From contig BMQD01000003.1 in assembly GCA_014647935.1 (NCBI GenBank), forward strand, positions 310,001 through 374,000: a DNA stretch of 64,000 bases, in the 5' to 3' direction. Positions 1-8,913 of the stretch are shown in pieces (the first letter of the stretch is position 1; each line of letters opens with the position of its first letter). The position numbers and the translations under genes are program-made. The notes beneath the pieces are model-generated. The model was not told where the DNA came from and did not search any database. It saw only the letters and a list, made by a program, of their open reading frames with translations. Origin of the DNA: Planomonospora parontospora (lineage in GTDB: Bacteria > Actinomycetota > Actinomycetes > Streptosporangiales > Streptosporangiaceae).

Positions 1-2
1 GC

Positions 3-473
<471 letters not shown>

Positions 474-502
474 ACATCGGCGTGCGGGCCGGTCGGACAC
501 AG

Positions 503-534
503 GTACGGCCCACGCCGGGAGGCGTGGGCCGTAC
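503..534 (+). terminator. Hairpin between guaB and guaB3
   Basis: A perfect 14-bp stem (503-516 pairs with 521-534) has a four-base GGGA loop and sits 30 bp after the guaB stop. It has no U-run, as is usual in high-GC actinobacteria. It probably ends or attenuates guaB transcription before guaB3. Confidence 0.75.
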
Positions 535-561
535 GCGCGTGAGATGGGAAAGATACGGAAC

Positions 562-1677
562 ATGACTCAGGTGGAGATCGGCCGCGGCAAGAACGGACGC
601 CGTGCCTACGCGCTGGACGAGATCGGCATCGTCCCCTCCCGGCGGACCCGCGACCCCGAGGAGGTCTCGATCGCCTGGCAGATCGACGCCTACCGGTTCG
701 AGCTGCCCCTCGTGGTGAGCCCCATGGACAGTGTGGTCTCGCCGCAGACCGCGATCGAGGTGGGCCGGCACGGCGGTCTGGCGGTGCTGGACCTGGAGGG
801 TCTGTGGACCCGTTACGAGGACCCGATGCCGCTGCTGGAGGAGGTGGCCGAACTCAAGGGCGAACCGGCGACCAAGCGCCTCCAGAAGATCTACGAGGAG
901 CCGATCAAGGAGGAGCTGATCGGCCGCCGGATCGAGGAGATCCGCGCGGCCGGGGTCACCACGGCGGCCCGGCTCTCCCCGCAGCGCACGGTCCAGTACC
1001 ACAAGGCCGTCATCGACGCGGGCGCGGACATCTTCGTGATCCGCGGCACCACGGTCTCGGCCGAGCACGTCTCGGGCCGGGCCGAGCCGCTCAACCTCAA
1101 GCAGTTCATCTACGAGCTCGACGTCCCGGTGATCGTCGGCGGCTGCGCCACCTACACCGCGGCGCTGCACCTGATGCGGACCGGCGCGGCCGGCGTGCTC
1201 GTCGGCTTCGGCGGCGGCGCCTCGCACACCACCCGCACGGTGCTGGGCGTGGCGGTGCCGATGGCCACCGCGATCTCGGACGTGGCCGCGGCGCGCCGCG
1301 ACTACATGGACGAGTCCGGCGGCCGGTACGTCCACGTCATCGCGGACGGCGGCATGGGCACCTCCGGCGACATCGCCAAGGCCATCGCCTGCGGCGCCGA
1401 CGCGGTCATGGTCGGCTCGCCGCTGGCCCGCGCCGTCGAGGCGCCCGGCCGGGGGTTCCACTGGGGCTCCGAGGCCCAGCACCCGGAGCTGCCGCGCGGC
1501 AAGCGGGTCGAGTTCGGCACGGTCGGCACACTCGCGCAGATCCTGCACGGCCCCTCCTCGGTGGCCGACGGCTCGATGAACCTGATGGGCGCGCTCCGAC
1601 GCACCATGGCCACCGCCGGCTACTCCGACCTGAAGGAGTTCCAGCGGGTCGAGGTCGTCGTCGCCCCGCAGCGCTGA
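562..1677 (+). CDS. guaB3: GuaB3-family IMP dehydrogenase-related protein
   Basis: A 371-residue TIM-barrel protein of the actinobacterial GuaB3 family, IMP-dehydrogenase-like proteins without CBS domains. The N-terminus MTQVEIGRGKNGRRAYALDE and the block IVPSRRTRDPEEVSIAWQID are characteristic. The phosphate-site segment GGMGTSGDIAKAIACGADAV follows in the C-terminal half. I chose the ATG at 562 because the family normally begins MTxxEIGRGK and a GGGAAAG motif precedes it; an upstream in-frame ATG at 544 would add six residues. Its place directly after guaB suggests a role in purine nucleotide metabolism, but the exact reaction is not fixed by sequence. Confidence 0.9.
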   Translation: MTQVEIGRGKNGRRAYALDEIGIVPSRRTRDPEEVSIAWQIDAYRFELPLVVSPMDSVVSPQTAIEVGRHGGLAVLDLEGLWTRYEDPMPLLEEVAELKGEPATKRLQKIYEEPIKEELIGRRIEEIRAAGVTTAARLSPQRTVQYHKAVIDAGADIFVIRGTTVSAEHVSGRAEPLNLKQFIYELDVPVIVGGCATYTAALHLMRTGAAGVLVGFGGGASHTTRTVLGVAVPMATAISDVAAARRDYMDESGGRYVHVIADGGMGTSGDIAKAIACGADAVMVGSPLARAVEAPGRGFHWGSEAQHPELPRGKRVEFGTVGTLAQILHGPSSVADGSMNLMGALRRTMATAGYSDLKEFQRVEVVVAPQR

Positions 1678-1867
1678 CCCGGCGGCGGTGGGGGATCCCG
1701 GTGCCCGTGCGGGCCGGGCCCCTCCGCCGTCCTCAGGGGTGCACCGCCCGCGCCGGGGCCGCATCGGCTTGGGCCGTACGGCCTCGGCCGCTCTTGAGCC
1801 GTACGGTCCCGGCCGGGCCGTACGCCTCTCCCGGTGGCTCCGTCCCGAGCCGCGTGCCGGCGGCGGG

Positions 1868-2692
1868 TCAGCCGCCGAGCACGCCGAGGAGGTGGGCGAC
1901 CTCGGCGGCGACGGCGTCGCGGCCCGCCCTCACGTAGGTGCGGGGGTCGACCGCCTCCGGGGCGGCGGCCAGGCGGTCGCGGATCGCCCGGGTGAATGCC
2001 CTGTTCAGGTGGGTGGCGATGTTGATCTTCTTCATGCCGTGCCGTACGGCGGCGCGCAGGGTGTCGTCCGGCACGCCGGACGAGCCGTGCAGCACGAGCG
2101 GGACCGGGACGGCGGCGCGCAGCTCGGCGATCAGGGCGAGGTCGAGCACGGCGTCGCGCGTCGTCATGGCGTGGGAGCTGCCGACGGCGACGGCGAGGGC
2201 GTCGACGCCGGTGCGGGCGACGTAGCCGGCGGCCTCGTGCGGCCTGGTCCGCGCCCCGGGCGCGTGCACGCCGTCCTTCCCGCCGATCTCGCCGAGCTCG
2301 GCCTCCACCCACACGCCCCGCCGGTGGCACCAGGCGGCGACCTCCGCGGTGAGCGCCGCGTTCTCCTCGTCGGGCAGCGCGGAGGCGTCGAACATGACCG
2401 ACCCGATGCCCAGCTCCACGGCCTCCTCGACCAGCGCGCGGTCGCACGCGTGGTCGAGGTGGACGGCCACGGGCACCGAGGAGGCCCGGGCGACGGCCAG
2501 CGAGGCGGCGGCCACGGGGGCGAGGGCGCCGTGGTAGCGCACGCAGTTCTCGCTGATCTGCAGCACGACCGGTGCTCCGGCGCGCTCGGCCCCGGCGGCG
2601 ATCGCCTCGGCGTGCTCCAGTTGGACGACGTTGAAGGCGCCGACGCCCGCCGGGGCGTCGCGGATGATGTCGCCGATTCCGACGAGGGGCAT
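1868..2692 (-). CDS. Class II ketose-bisphosphate aldolase (KbaY/GatY-like)
   Basis: A 274-residue zinc-dependent class II aldolase, the size of the tagatose/fructose-bisphosphate KbaY-GatY group. Likely zinc ligands are the histidines in VHLDHA, VGSSHA and LHGSSG, and the GAFNVVQLEHAEAI start and GMKKINIATHLN phosphate-binding loop are present. It would split tagatose- or fructose-1,6-bisphosphate into glyceraldehyde-3-phosphate and DHAP. It is the last gene of the operon running leftward from the DeoR-type regulator, after a PfkB kinase, NagA and a SIS protein. That order points to amino-sugar catabolism. Substrate stereochemistry (tagatose versus fructose) cannot be read from the sequence. 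Confidence 0.88.
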   Translation of the reverse strand: MPLVGIGDIIRDAPAGVGAFNVVQLEHAEAIAAGAERAGAPVVLQISENCVRYHGALAPVAAASLAVARASSVPVAVHLDHACDRALVEEAVELGIGSVMFDASALPDEENAALTAEVAAWCHRRGVWVEAELGEIGGKDGVHAPGARTRPHEAAGYVARTGVDALAVAVGSSHAMTTRDAVLDLALIAELRAAVPVPLVLHGSSGVPDDTLRAAVRHGMKKINIATHLNRAFTRAIRDRLAAAPEAVDPRTYVRAGRDAVAAEVAHLLGVLGG

Positions 2693-2739
2693 GGGCGGGG
2701 CCTTTCAGGGGTGACGGGGTGCTTTCGGGCCGACCCCGG

Positions 2740-2840
2740 CGAGCCGGGGCCCGCACGGGTGCGGAGGTCCGGGTCCGGGGCCCGCACGGGTCCGGGGCGG
2801 GTCCGGGATCGGGATCGGGGCGGGTGCGGAGGTCCGGGAC
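2740..2840. repeat. GC-rich direct repeats between aldolase and kinase
   Basis: The 165-bp gap between the two genes holds imperfect direct repeats. A 17-bp unit ending CCCGCACGGGT occurs at 2744-2760 and 2775-2791, and a GGGTGCGGAGGTCCGGG unit occurs near 2758 and 2822. No gene was seen here. It may be slippage-derived spacer. Confidence 0.5.
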
Positions 2841-2857
2841 AGGAATCGGAGGTGTGG

Positions 2858-3886
2858 CTACGGGTCTGCGGTCTCGACCCGGATCAGGGGATGGACCTCC
2901 CGGAACACGTCCGCATCGATCTCCCCGGCGACCGGAGCCGCCACCGCCGCCGCGCCCAGCGCCGCGGCACGGCGCAGCCGGTCGGGCCAGGAGGAGCCCT
3001 CGACCAGGCCCAGGGCCAGCCCGGCGACCAGGGCGTCGCCGGCCCCGGTCGGGTTCCCCTCCACCCGGTACGGCATGGCGGCCCGCCAGGAGCCCTCGGA
3101 GGTCACGGCCAGCAGCCCGCCGGCCCCCAGGGAGACGACGACCGCCCCGGCCCCCGCCTCCCGGAGCGCCTCGGCGCCGCCGAGCACATCCCCGGAGCGC
3201 CTGCCCGCGCGGTCCTCCGGCCGGGAGGCCGTCCCCCGCCGGGCGGGTCCGCCGCCGGACGGCGCGGCGAGGGCGCGGGCGAGCTCCTCGGCGTTGGGCT
3301 TGACGATCGAGGGCCGGCCGGCCGGGGCGTGCCGGAGCGCCTCGCCGTCGGCGTCCACGATGACCGGGACACCGCGGGCGCGGGCGCGGGAGGCGAGGAC
3401 GGCGTAGAAGCCGGCGGGGACGCCGGGCGGCAGGCTCCCCGAGACCACCACGGCCGCGGCGGTGCCGAGACGGGCCTCGAAGCCGGCGAGGAACGCCGCC
3501 ACCTCCCCGCCCGACACGACGGGCCCCGGCTCGTTGAACAGGGCCGTGCGCCGCGGCCCGGACGGGTGCAGGTCGCAGACCGCGAGGGTGGCGCGGGACT
3601 CCCCGCCGATGCGGGTGAGTGCGGCGGGGAGCCCGGCCCCGGCGAGGTCGGCCTCGGCGGCCCGGCCGTTGGAACCGCCGGAAAGGCCGGTGACCAGGAC
3701 GTCGCGGCCGAGCCCGGCGAGGACCCGGGCGACGTTGACCCCCTTGCCTCCCGCCCTGCGGTGCACGGCCCGCACCCGGTTGACGCCGTCCCAGTCGACG
3801 CCGTCGGCGGTGTAGGTCACGTCGAGGGCCAGGTTCAGGGTGACGGTGAGGATCGGGCCTGGGGCGGGGGGAGGGGCGGGGCGCAT
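2858..3886 (-). CDS. PfkB-family sugar-phosphate kinase (1-phosphofructokinase / tagatose-6-phosphate kinase type)
   Basis: A 342-residue ribokinase-fold kinase. N-terminal TVTLNLALDVTY and the GGKGVNVARVLAGLG glycine motif bind sugar phosphate; the C-terminal GNPTGAGDALVAG carries the anion hole and catalytic Asp. A basic Pro/Arg-rich insert lies around residues 205-235 before the second half of the ATP site and makes it longer than the usual 310. Its ATG overlaps the nagA stop as ATGA, so the two are translationally coupled. With the following aldolase it would phosphorylate tagatose-6-P (or fructose-1-P/6-P) to the bisphosphate. The exact substrate is inferred from operon context. Confidence 0.85.
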   Translation of the reverse strand: MRPAPPPAPGPILTVTLNLALDVTYTADGVDWDGVNRVRAVHRRAGGKGVNVARVLAGLGRDVLVTGLSGGSNGRAAEADLAGAGLPAALTRIGGESRATLAVCDLHPSGPRRTALFNEPGPVVSGGEVAAFLAGFEARLGTAAAVVVSGSLPPGVPAGFYAVLASRARARGVPVIVDADGEALRHAPAGRPSIVKPNAEELARALAAPSGGGPARRGTASRPEDRAGRRSGDVLGGAEALREAGAGAVVVSLGAGGLLAVTSEGSWRAAMPYRVEGNPTGAGDALVAGLALGLVEGSSWPDRLRRAAALGAAAVAAPVAGEIDADVFREVHPLIRVETADP

Positions 3887-5019
3887 CAGGGTTCCGTGAT
3901 CCAGCTTCCGTGCTTCATGACGCCGGCGACCTCCAGGTCACCGTCGAGGACCACCAGGTCGGCCCGCTTGCCGGCGGTGACGGAGCCGAGGCGGTCGTCG
4001 AGGCCTAGGACCCGGGCGGGGGTGAGGGAGGTGACCTCGGCGGCCTCGGGCAGGGACAGGCCGAGCTCGCGGACGGCGCGCCGGAAGGCGGCGTCCATGG
4101 TCAGGGTGGAGCCCGCGATGGAGCCGCCCCCCGCCAGGCGGGCGACGCCGTCCACCACCTCGACCTTGAGCGGGCCCAGGTCGTAGGTCCCGTCCCCGGC
4201 CCCGGCCGCCGCCATCGCGTCGGTGACGAGCGCGGTACGGCCCGGCCCGGCGGCCCGGCAGGCCAGGCGGAGCATGGCGGGGTGCACGTGCACGCCGTCG
4301 TTGACCAGCTCCACCGTGACCCGCTCGTCCTGCAGCAGGGCGGCGACCGGTCCGGGGTCGCGGTGGCCCAGCGGGGGCATCGCGTTGTAGAGGTGGGTCG
4401 CGACGCGGGCGCCCGCGTCGATCCCGGCGAGGGTCCGCCCGTAGTCGGCGTCGCTGTGCCCGAGGGCGGCGATCACGTCGTTGGCGACGGCCTCCCGGAT
4501 GGTGTCCAGCGCGCCCGGCAGCTCGGCGGCGATGGTGAGCATGCGCACGTGCCCGCGCCCCGCCTTGAGCAGGCCGAGGAGCTCCCCGGGGGAGGGCTCG
4601 CGCAGCAGGGCGGGGTTGTGCGCGCCGCAGCGGGCCTTGGAGATGTAGGGGCCCTCGAAGTGGATCCCGGCCAGCAGGCCGTCCTCGCACAGGTCGGCCA
4701 GGGCGGAGGCGGCCCGGGCCAGGTGTTCGGGGGAGGCCGTGACCAGGCTGGCCATGAGCGTGGTGGTGCCGTGCCGGGCGTGCAGGGCCGCGATCCGGAC
4801 GGCCTGCTCGGGGTCGCCCGCGGGGAAGGAGCCGCCCGCCCCGCCGTGGTTGTGGATGTCGACGAAACCGGGCACGACGTAGCGGCCGCCGAGGCTGCGG
4901 CCCGGCCCGGGCGCGCTCCCCCGGCCGACGTGGGTGATGCGGCCGTCTTCGATGGTCAGCCAGCCGTCGTGGACACCGTCGGGGGTGACGACGCGGGCGT
5001 CGGCGAGTGTGAGGCTCAT
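3886..5019 (-). CDS. nagA: N-acetylhexosamine-6-phosphate deacetylase
   Basis: A 377-residue amidohydrolase-fold enzyme that removes acetate from GlcNAc-6-P or GalNAc-6-P. The metal and catalytic motifs are seen: VDIHNHGGAGG near residue 60, HFEGPYISKARCGAHNP, LGHSDADY, ATHLYNAMPPLGHRDPG and LVTDAMAAAG. I chose the ATG at 5019 because GGAGAGGA lies about 8 bases upstream and the protein then begins like its family; the reading frame stays open to 5178, but the added 53 residues are low-complexity Ala/Thr/Pro. It lies between the SIS gene and the PfkB kinase. AgaA (GalNAc) versus NagA (GlcNAc) specificity cannot be separated by motif alone. Confidence 0.92.
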   Translation of the reverse strand: MSLTLADARVVTPDGVHDGWLTIEDGRITHVGRGSAPGPGRSLGGRYVVPGFVDIHNHGGAGGSFPAGDPEQAVRIAALHARHGTTTLMASLVTASPEHLARAASALADLCEDGLLAGIHFEGPYISKARCGAHNPALLREPSPGELLGLLKAGRGHVRMLTIAAELPGALDTIREAVANDVIAALGHSDADYGRTLAGIDAGARVATHLYNAMPPLGHRDPGPVAALLQDERVTVELVNDGVHVHPAMLRLACRAAGPGRTALVTDAMAAAGAGDGTYDLGPLKVEVVDGVARLAGGGSIAGSTLTMDAAFRRAVRELGLSLPEAAEVTSLTPARVLGLDDRLGSVTAGKRADLVVLDGDLEVAGVMKHGSWITEP

Positions 5020-5174
5020 GGCCCCATCCTCTCCCGCCTGCGCGGAGGGGGCGGTCGCTGCGGGATCGGCGGTGGCGAGGCCGGCCGCGGCGGGGGTGGA
5101 GGCCGGGAGAGCGCCGGTCCGGAGAGCGGCCGTGGTGGACCCGGCCGTCGCGGGTCCGGTCCCGGCGGGGCCGG

Positions 5175-6059
5175 TCACCGGGGCTCCCGGGCGGGGAGGA
5201 TCACCGAGCGGGTCAGGTGGAGCGGCCGGTCCGGGTCGAGCCCCCGGGCCAGGGCCCTGGCCGCCGCCACCCGCTGGACGCGCACCAGCTCGGCCATCGG
5301 GTCCAGGCCGCCGGCCAGGAACGCGCCGCCGGTCGCCTCCACCTCCTCGCGCAGCCCCTCGGGGGCGTCACCGAGCATCCAGGTGATCCGGCCGGGCCCG
5401 GCGATGCTGATCGGGCCGTGCCGGTATTCCATCGCGGGGTAGGCCTCGGTCCAGGCGCGGCAGGCCTCGCGCATCTTCAGCCCCGCCTCCAGGGCCAGGC
5501 CGTACGTCCAGCCGCGGCCCAGGAAGGTGATCTGCTCGGCGGTGAGCGTTTCGGGGGGAAGCGGCTCGGCGAGCGCGCGCTCGGCGTCGGCGACGGCGGC
5601 GGTCAGGTCCTCGCCGAGGTGGGCGCGGAGCAGGGCCAGCTGGGTGGTGGCGAACCGCGTCTGCACGACCGACCGCTCGTCGGCGTAGTCGAGGACGACG
5701 ACCCGGTCGGCCAGCGCCATGACAGGGGTGTCCGGGTCCGCGGTGATCGCGGTGGTCCGGGCGTCCGTGTCGCGCAGCAGGTCCAGCACCTCGGTGGTGG
5801 TGCCGGACCTGGTCAGCGCCAGCACCCGGTCGTAGGAGCGGCCGGCCGGCGCCTCGGAGGCTGCGAACGCGTCGGTCTCGCCGTGCCCGGCGCGCTCGCG
5901 CAGCGCGGCGTAGGCCTGGGCGACGAACCAGGACGTCCCGCAGCCGACCACGGCCACCCGCTCGCCCGGCTGCGGGAGGGCGTCGGCCGGGACCGCGGCG
6001 GCGGCGCGGCGCCAGCAGTCCGGCTGGGACGCGATCTCTGCTTCGGTGTGGGTGGTCAC
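5175..6059 (-). CDS. SIS-domain sugar isomerase/deaminase (AgaS- or GlmS-like)
   Basis: A 294-residue protein with two SIS (sugar isomerase) halves. The phosphosugar-binding segments are VVGCGTSWFVAQA near residue 45, the LALTRSGTTTEVLDLL loop and FLGRGWTYGLALEAGLKMRE in the second half. It resembles AgaS, which converts galactosamine-6-P to tagatose-6-P with loss of ammonia, and the isomerase half of GlmS without a glutaminase. The GTG at 6059 is preferred over the ATG at 6083 because GGGAGG sits 6 bases upstream. It is the first gene of the leftward operon, divergent from the DeoR regulator. Confidence 0.85.
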   Translation of the reverse strand: MTTHTEAEIASQPDCWRRAAAAVPADALPQPGERVAVVGCGTSWFVAQAYAALRERAGHGETDAFAASEAPAGRSYDRVLALTRSGTTTEVLDLLRDTDARTTAITADPDTPVMALADRVVVLDYADERSVVQTRFATTQLALLRAHLGEDLTAAVADAERALAEPLPPETLTAEQITFLGRGWTYGLALEAGLKMREACRAWTEAYPAMEYRHGPISIAGPGRITWMLGDAPEGLREEVEATGGAFLAGGLDPMAELVRVQRVAAARALARGLDPDRPLHLTRSVILPAREPR

Positions 6060-6079
6060 GGCACGCCTCCCGGTTTGGC

Positions 6080-6101
6080 TCATTTATGAGTGATTTATAG
6101 C
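6080..6101. promoter_or_regulatory. Direct-repeat operator candidate between SIS gene and DeoR regulator
   Basis: An AT-rich island in this GC-rich window carries two ATTTAT-containing copies (6081-6090 and 6092-6101) spaced 11 bp apart, one DNA turn. DeoR/GlpR repressors commonly bind such spaced repeats, and this site lies in the divergent promoter region. The assignment is inferred from position and pattern. Confidence 0.5.
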
Positions 6102-6162
6102 AGAAGTAAGCACATTTGGGCAGAGGTGGGTTTTGATCCTGCGCTGTGACACCCTGTTGACC

Positions 6163-6933
6163 GTGAGCCGATACGAGCGCTGGAACGCGATCCTCGAACT
6201 GCTCGCCCGGGAGGGCCGGCTGACCGTCGAGCAGGCCGCCGAGGGGCTGGACGTCTCCACCGCGACGATCCGGCGCGACTTCGACCAGCTGGCCCAGCAG
6301 CAGATGCTCATGCGCACGCGGGGCGGGGCCGTCGCGCAGAGCGTGAGCTACGACCTGCCGCTGCGCTACAAGACCGCGCGCCACGCCGGAGAGAAGCAGC
6401 GGATCGCCGAGGCGGCCGCCGCGCTGGCGGCGCCCGGCGCGATCGTCGGCATGAACGGCGGCACCACCACCTCGGAGGTCGCGCGGGCGCTGGCCGTACG
6501 GGCCGATCCCGAGCTCGGCTTCACCATCGTCACCAACGCCCTGAACATCGCCGCCGAGCTGACCGTGCGGCAGAACGTCAAGATCGTGGTGACCGGAGGG
6601 GTGGCGCGGCCGCAGTCCTACGAGCTGATCGGGCCGCTGGCCTCGGAGGTGCTGGAGCAGATCACGCTGGACATCGCGTTCCTGGGTGTGGACGCGATCG
6701 ACGCCGGGACGGGGGCCTTCGCCCACCACGAGGGCGAGGCGAGCGTCAACGGCCTGCTGATCGGCCGGGCCGCCGAGGTCGTCGTGGTCGCGGACGTCTC
6801 CAAGATCGGACGTCGCGCGTTCGCCCGGATCTGCACCCTGGACGCCGTCGGCACGCTGGTCACCGACGAGGGCCTCACCGACGAGGACGCGGCCCGCTTC
6901 GCCGACGCCGGCGTGAAGGTCGTCCGCGCCTGA
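6163..6933 (+). CDS. DeoR/GlpR-family transcriptional regulator
   Basis: A 256-residue repressor-type protein. The N-terminal winged helix reads RYERWNAILELLAREGRLTV followed by EQAAEGLDVSTATIRRDFDQL, the DeoR signature. The C-terminal DeoRC sensor domain includes GMNGGTTTSEVARAL, VVTGGVARPQSYELIGP and the VADVSKIGRRAFARIC segment that binds phosphorylated sugars. I prefer GTG at 6163 because relatives start (M)SRYERW; a TTG at 6133 is possible. No clear ribosome site is seen before 6163, so a leaderless mRNA is possible. It probably represses the divergent amino-sugar operon, with a phosphosugar as inducer. Confidence 0.9.
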   Translation: MSRYERWNAILELLAREGRLTVEQAAEGLDVSTATIRRDFDQLAQQQMLMRTRGGAVAQSVSYDLPLRYKTARHAGEKQRIAEAAAALAAPGAIVGMNGGTTTSEVARALAVRADPELGFTIVTNALNIAAELTVRQNVKIVVTGGVARPQSYELIGPLASEVLEQITLDIAFLGVDAIDAGTGAFAHHEGEASVNGLLIGRAAEVVVVADVSKIGRRAFARICTLDAVGTLVTDEGLTDEDAARFADAGVKVVRA

Positions 6934-7055
6934 CCGGGGCGGCGGACGGTGGCGCGAATCACCGCGAGCGCGACTACCGGCTGGTAGTGACATCCGGGGG
7001 CGGGGGTACATATCCCGGACAAGACGACGATCCGCGTACCCCGGGGGGATGCAGC

Positions 7056-8798
7056 ATGACGGCGCGCATGGGCACCGCACGGCTCGGCCCTGCCGAGAGG
7101 TCCGCCGCACTGGCGCAGCTGGGCTCCGCCGAGCTCGACGTGGTGGTGATCGGCGGCGGGGTCGTCGGCGCCGGGGTCGCGCTCGACGCGACGACGCGAG
7201 GGCTGAGCGTCGGGCTGCTGGAGGCGCGCGACTTCGCCTCGGGGACCTCCTCCCGCTCCTCCAAGCTGATCCACGGCGGCCTGCGCTATCTGGAGCAGCT
7301 CAACTTCGACCTGGTCCGGGAGGCGCTCCAGGAGCGCGCGCTGCTGCTGCAGCGGATCGCCCCCCACCTGGTGCGGCCGGTGCCGTTCCTGTTCCCGCTC
7401 ACCCATCTGGGCTGGGAGCGGCCGTACGTCGGCACCGGGCTGGTGATGTACGACACCCTGGGCTTCTCCACCGGGCTCACCCGCGGCGTCCCCGGCCACC
7501 GGCACCTGTCGCGCAGGCGGGCGCTGCGGCTGGCCCCGGCGCTGCGCCGTACCGCCTTCTCCGGCGCGGTGCAGTACTGGGACGCGCAGGTGGACGACGC
7601 CCGCTACGTGATGACCATGCTGCGGACCGCCGCCGGCTACGGGGCGCACGTCGCCTCCCGGGCGCAGGTGACGGGCTTCCTGCGGGAGGGGGAGCGGGTC
7701 ACCGGGGTGCGGGTGCGCGACCTGGAGACCGGGACCGACCTGGAGGTGCGGGCGCGCCAGGTGGTGAACGCCACCGGCGTGTGGACCGACGAGATCCAGG
7801 AGCTGGTCGGCGGGCGCGGGCAGATCCACGTGCGCGCCTCCAAGGGCGTGCACCTGGTCGTGCCGCGCGACCGGATCCACTCGCACACCGGGATCATCCT
7901 GCGGACCGAGAAGTCGGTGCTGTTCGTCATCCCCTGGGGCCGCCACTGGATCATCGGGACCACCGACACCCGCTGGGACCTGGACAAGGTCCACCCGGCG
8001 GCCTCCCGCTCCGACATCGACTACGTGCTGGAGCACGTCAACGCGGTGCTCTCGGTGCCGCTCACCCGCGACGACGTCGAGGGCGTCTACGCGGGGCTGC
8101 GGCCGCTGCTGTCGGGAGAGTCGGAGGAGACCTCCAAGCTCTCGCGCGAGCACGTGGTGGCCCACCCGGTGCCGGGGCTGGTCATGGTGGCCGGCGGCAA
8201 GTACACCACCTACCGGGTCATGGCGAAGGACGCGGTGGACGCGGTCGCGCACGGCCTGCACCAGCGGGTCCCGCCCTCCTGCACCGACCGCGTCCCGCTG
8301 GCCGGCGCGGAGGGGTACCAGGCGCTGTGGAACTCCCGCGAGCGGCTGGCGCGCTCCTCCGGGCTGCACGTGGCGCGGATCGAGCACCTGCTCCAGCGGT
8401 ACGGTTCCATGATCGGCGAGGTGCTGGCGCTGATCGAGGAGGACCCGGCGCTCGCCCGCCCGCTGACCGGGGCGGACGACTATCTCCGGGCCGAGGTCGT
8501 CTACGCCGCCACCCACGAGGGCGCCCGGCACCTCAACGACGTGCTGACCCGGCGCACCCACATCGCCATGGAGACCTTCCACCGCGGCCTGGCCGTGGCC
8601 GAGGAGGCCGCCGGACTGCTCGCCGGCCCGCTGGGATGGGACGACGAGCAGGTCAAGCGGGAGATCGAGCACTACACCAAGCGGGTGGAGGCCGAGCGGC
8701 TCTCCCAGGAGCAGGACACCGACCACGAGGCCGACGCCATCCGCCTCGGCGCCCCCGACATCGTCCCCGTCGCCGCTCCGGAGACCAACCTGGCCTGA
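7056..8798 (+). CDS. glpD: Glycerol-3-phosphate dehydrogenase (FAD-dependent)
   Basis: A 580-residue membrane-associated flavoprotein that oxidises sn-glycerol-3-phosphate to DHAP and feeds electrons to the quinone pool. The FAD Rossmann motif VVVIGGGVVGAGVALDATTRG lies near residue 30, followed by GTSSRSSKLIHGGLRYLEQ, which is diagnostic of GlpD. The ATP-grasp-like C-terminal DAO_C region follows. The ATG at 7056 is preceded by GGGGGGA six bases upstream. It stands between the DeoR gene and the toxin-antitoxin pair. It could share the regulator's control because GlpR is a DeoR relative, but no operator was identified before glpD itself. Confidence 0.93.
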   Translation: MTARMGTARLGPAERSAALAQLGSAELDVVVIGGGVVGAGVALDATTRGLSVGLLEARDFASGTSSRSSKLIHGGLRYLEQLNFDLVREALQERALLLQRIAPHLVRPVPFLFPLTHLGWERPYVGTGLVMYDTLGFSTGLTRGVPGHRHLSRRRALRLAPALRRTAFSGAVQYWDAQVDDARYVMTMLRTAAGYGAHVASRAQVTGFLREGERVTGVRVRDLETGTDLEVRARQVVNATGVWTDEIQELVGGRGQIHVRASKGVHLVVPRDRIHSHTGIILRTEKSVLFVIPWGRHWIIGTTDTRWDLDKVHPAASRSDIDYVLEHVNAVLSVPLTRDDVEGVYAGLRPLLSGESEETSKLSREHVVAHPVPGLVMVAGGKYTTYRVMAKDAVDAVAHGLHQRVPPSCTDRVPLAGAEGYQALWNSRERLARSSGLHVARIEHLLQRYGSMIGEVLALIEEDPALARPLTGADDYLRAEVVYAATHEGARHLNDVLTRRTHIAMETFHRGLAVAEEAAGLLAGPLGWDDEQVKREIEHYTKRVEAERLSQEQDTDHEADAIRLGAPDIVPVAAPETNLA

Positions 8799-8888
8799 GT
8801 CGGCAGGTCTTTGCGAAGGCTACTTGAGAGCTCGAGACATCGGGTCTCTCGGACTGTCCTGCGTCATCACCGATTCCGCCTGCAGCTT

Positions 8889-8904
8889 GCATACAAATGC
8901 ATAC
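8889..8904 (+). promoter_or_regulatory. GCATAC direct repeat upstream of the antitoxin (autoregulation site candidate)
   Basis: GCATAC-AAAT-GCATAC lies 9-25 bases before the antitoxin ATG, within an AT-rich promoter-like stretch that also contains the palindrome ATGCAT. Toxin-antitoxin operons are typically repressed by the antitoxin binding short repeats over the promoter. Function inferred. Confidence 0.5.
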
Positions 8905-8913
8905 TATGAAGTC

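Noticed and set aside
1688-4186. Long plus-strand open frame across the aldolase and kinase genes
   Set aside because: Antisense to two recognisable enzymes, no domain signal, composition typical of a shadow frame.
5020-5178. 53-residue N-terminal extension of NagA
   Set aside because: Low-complexity Ala/Thr/Pro sequence; a strong ribosome site supports the start at 5019.
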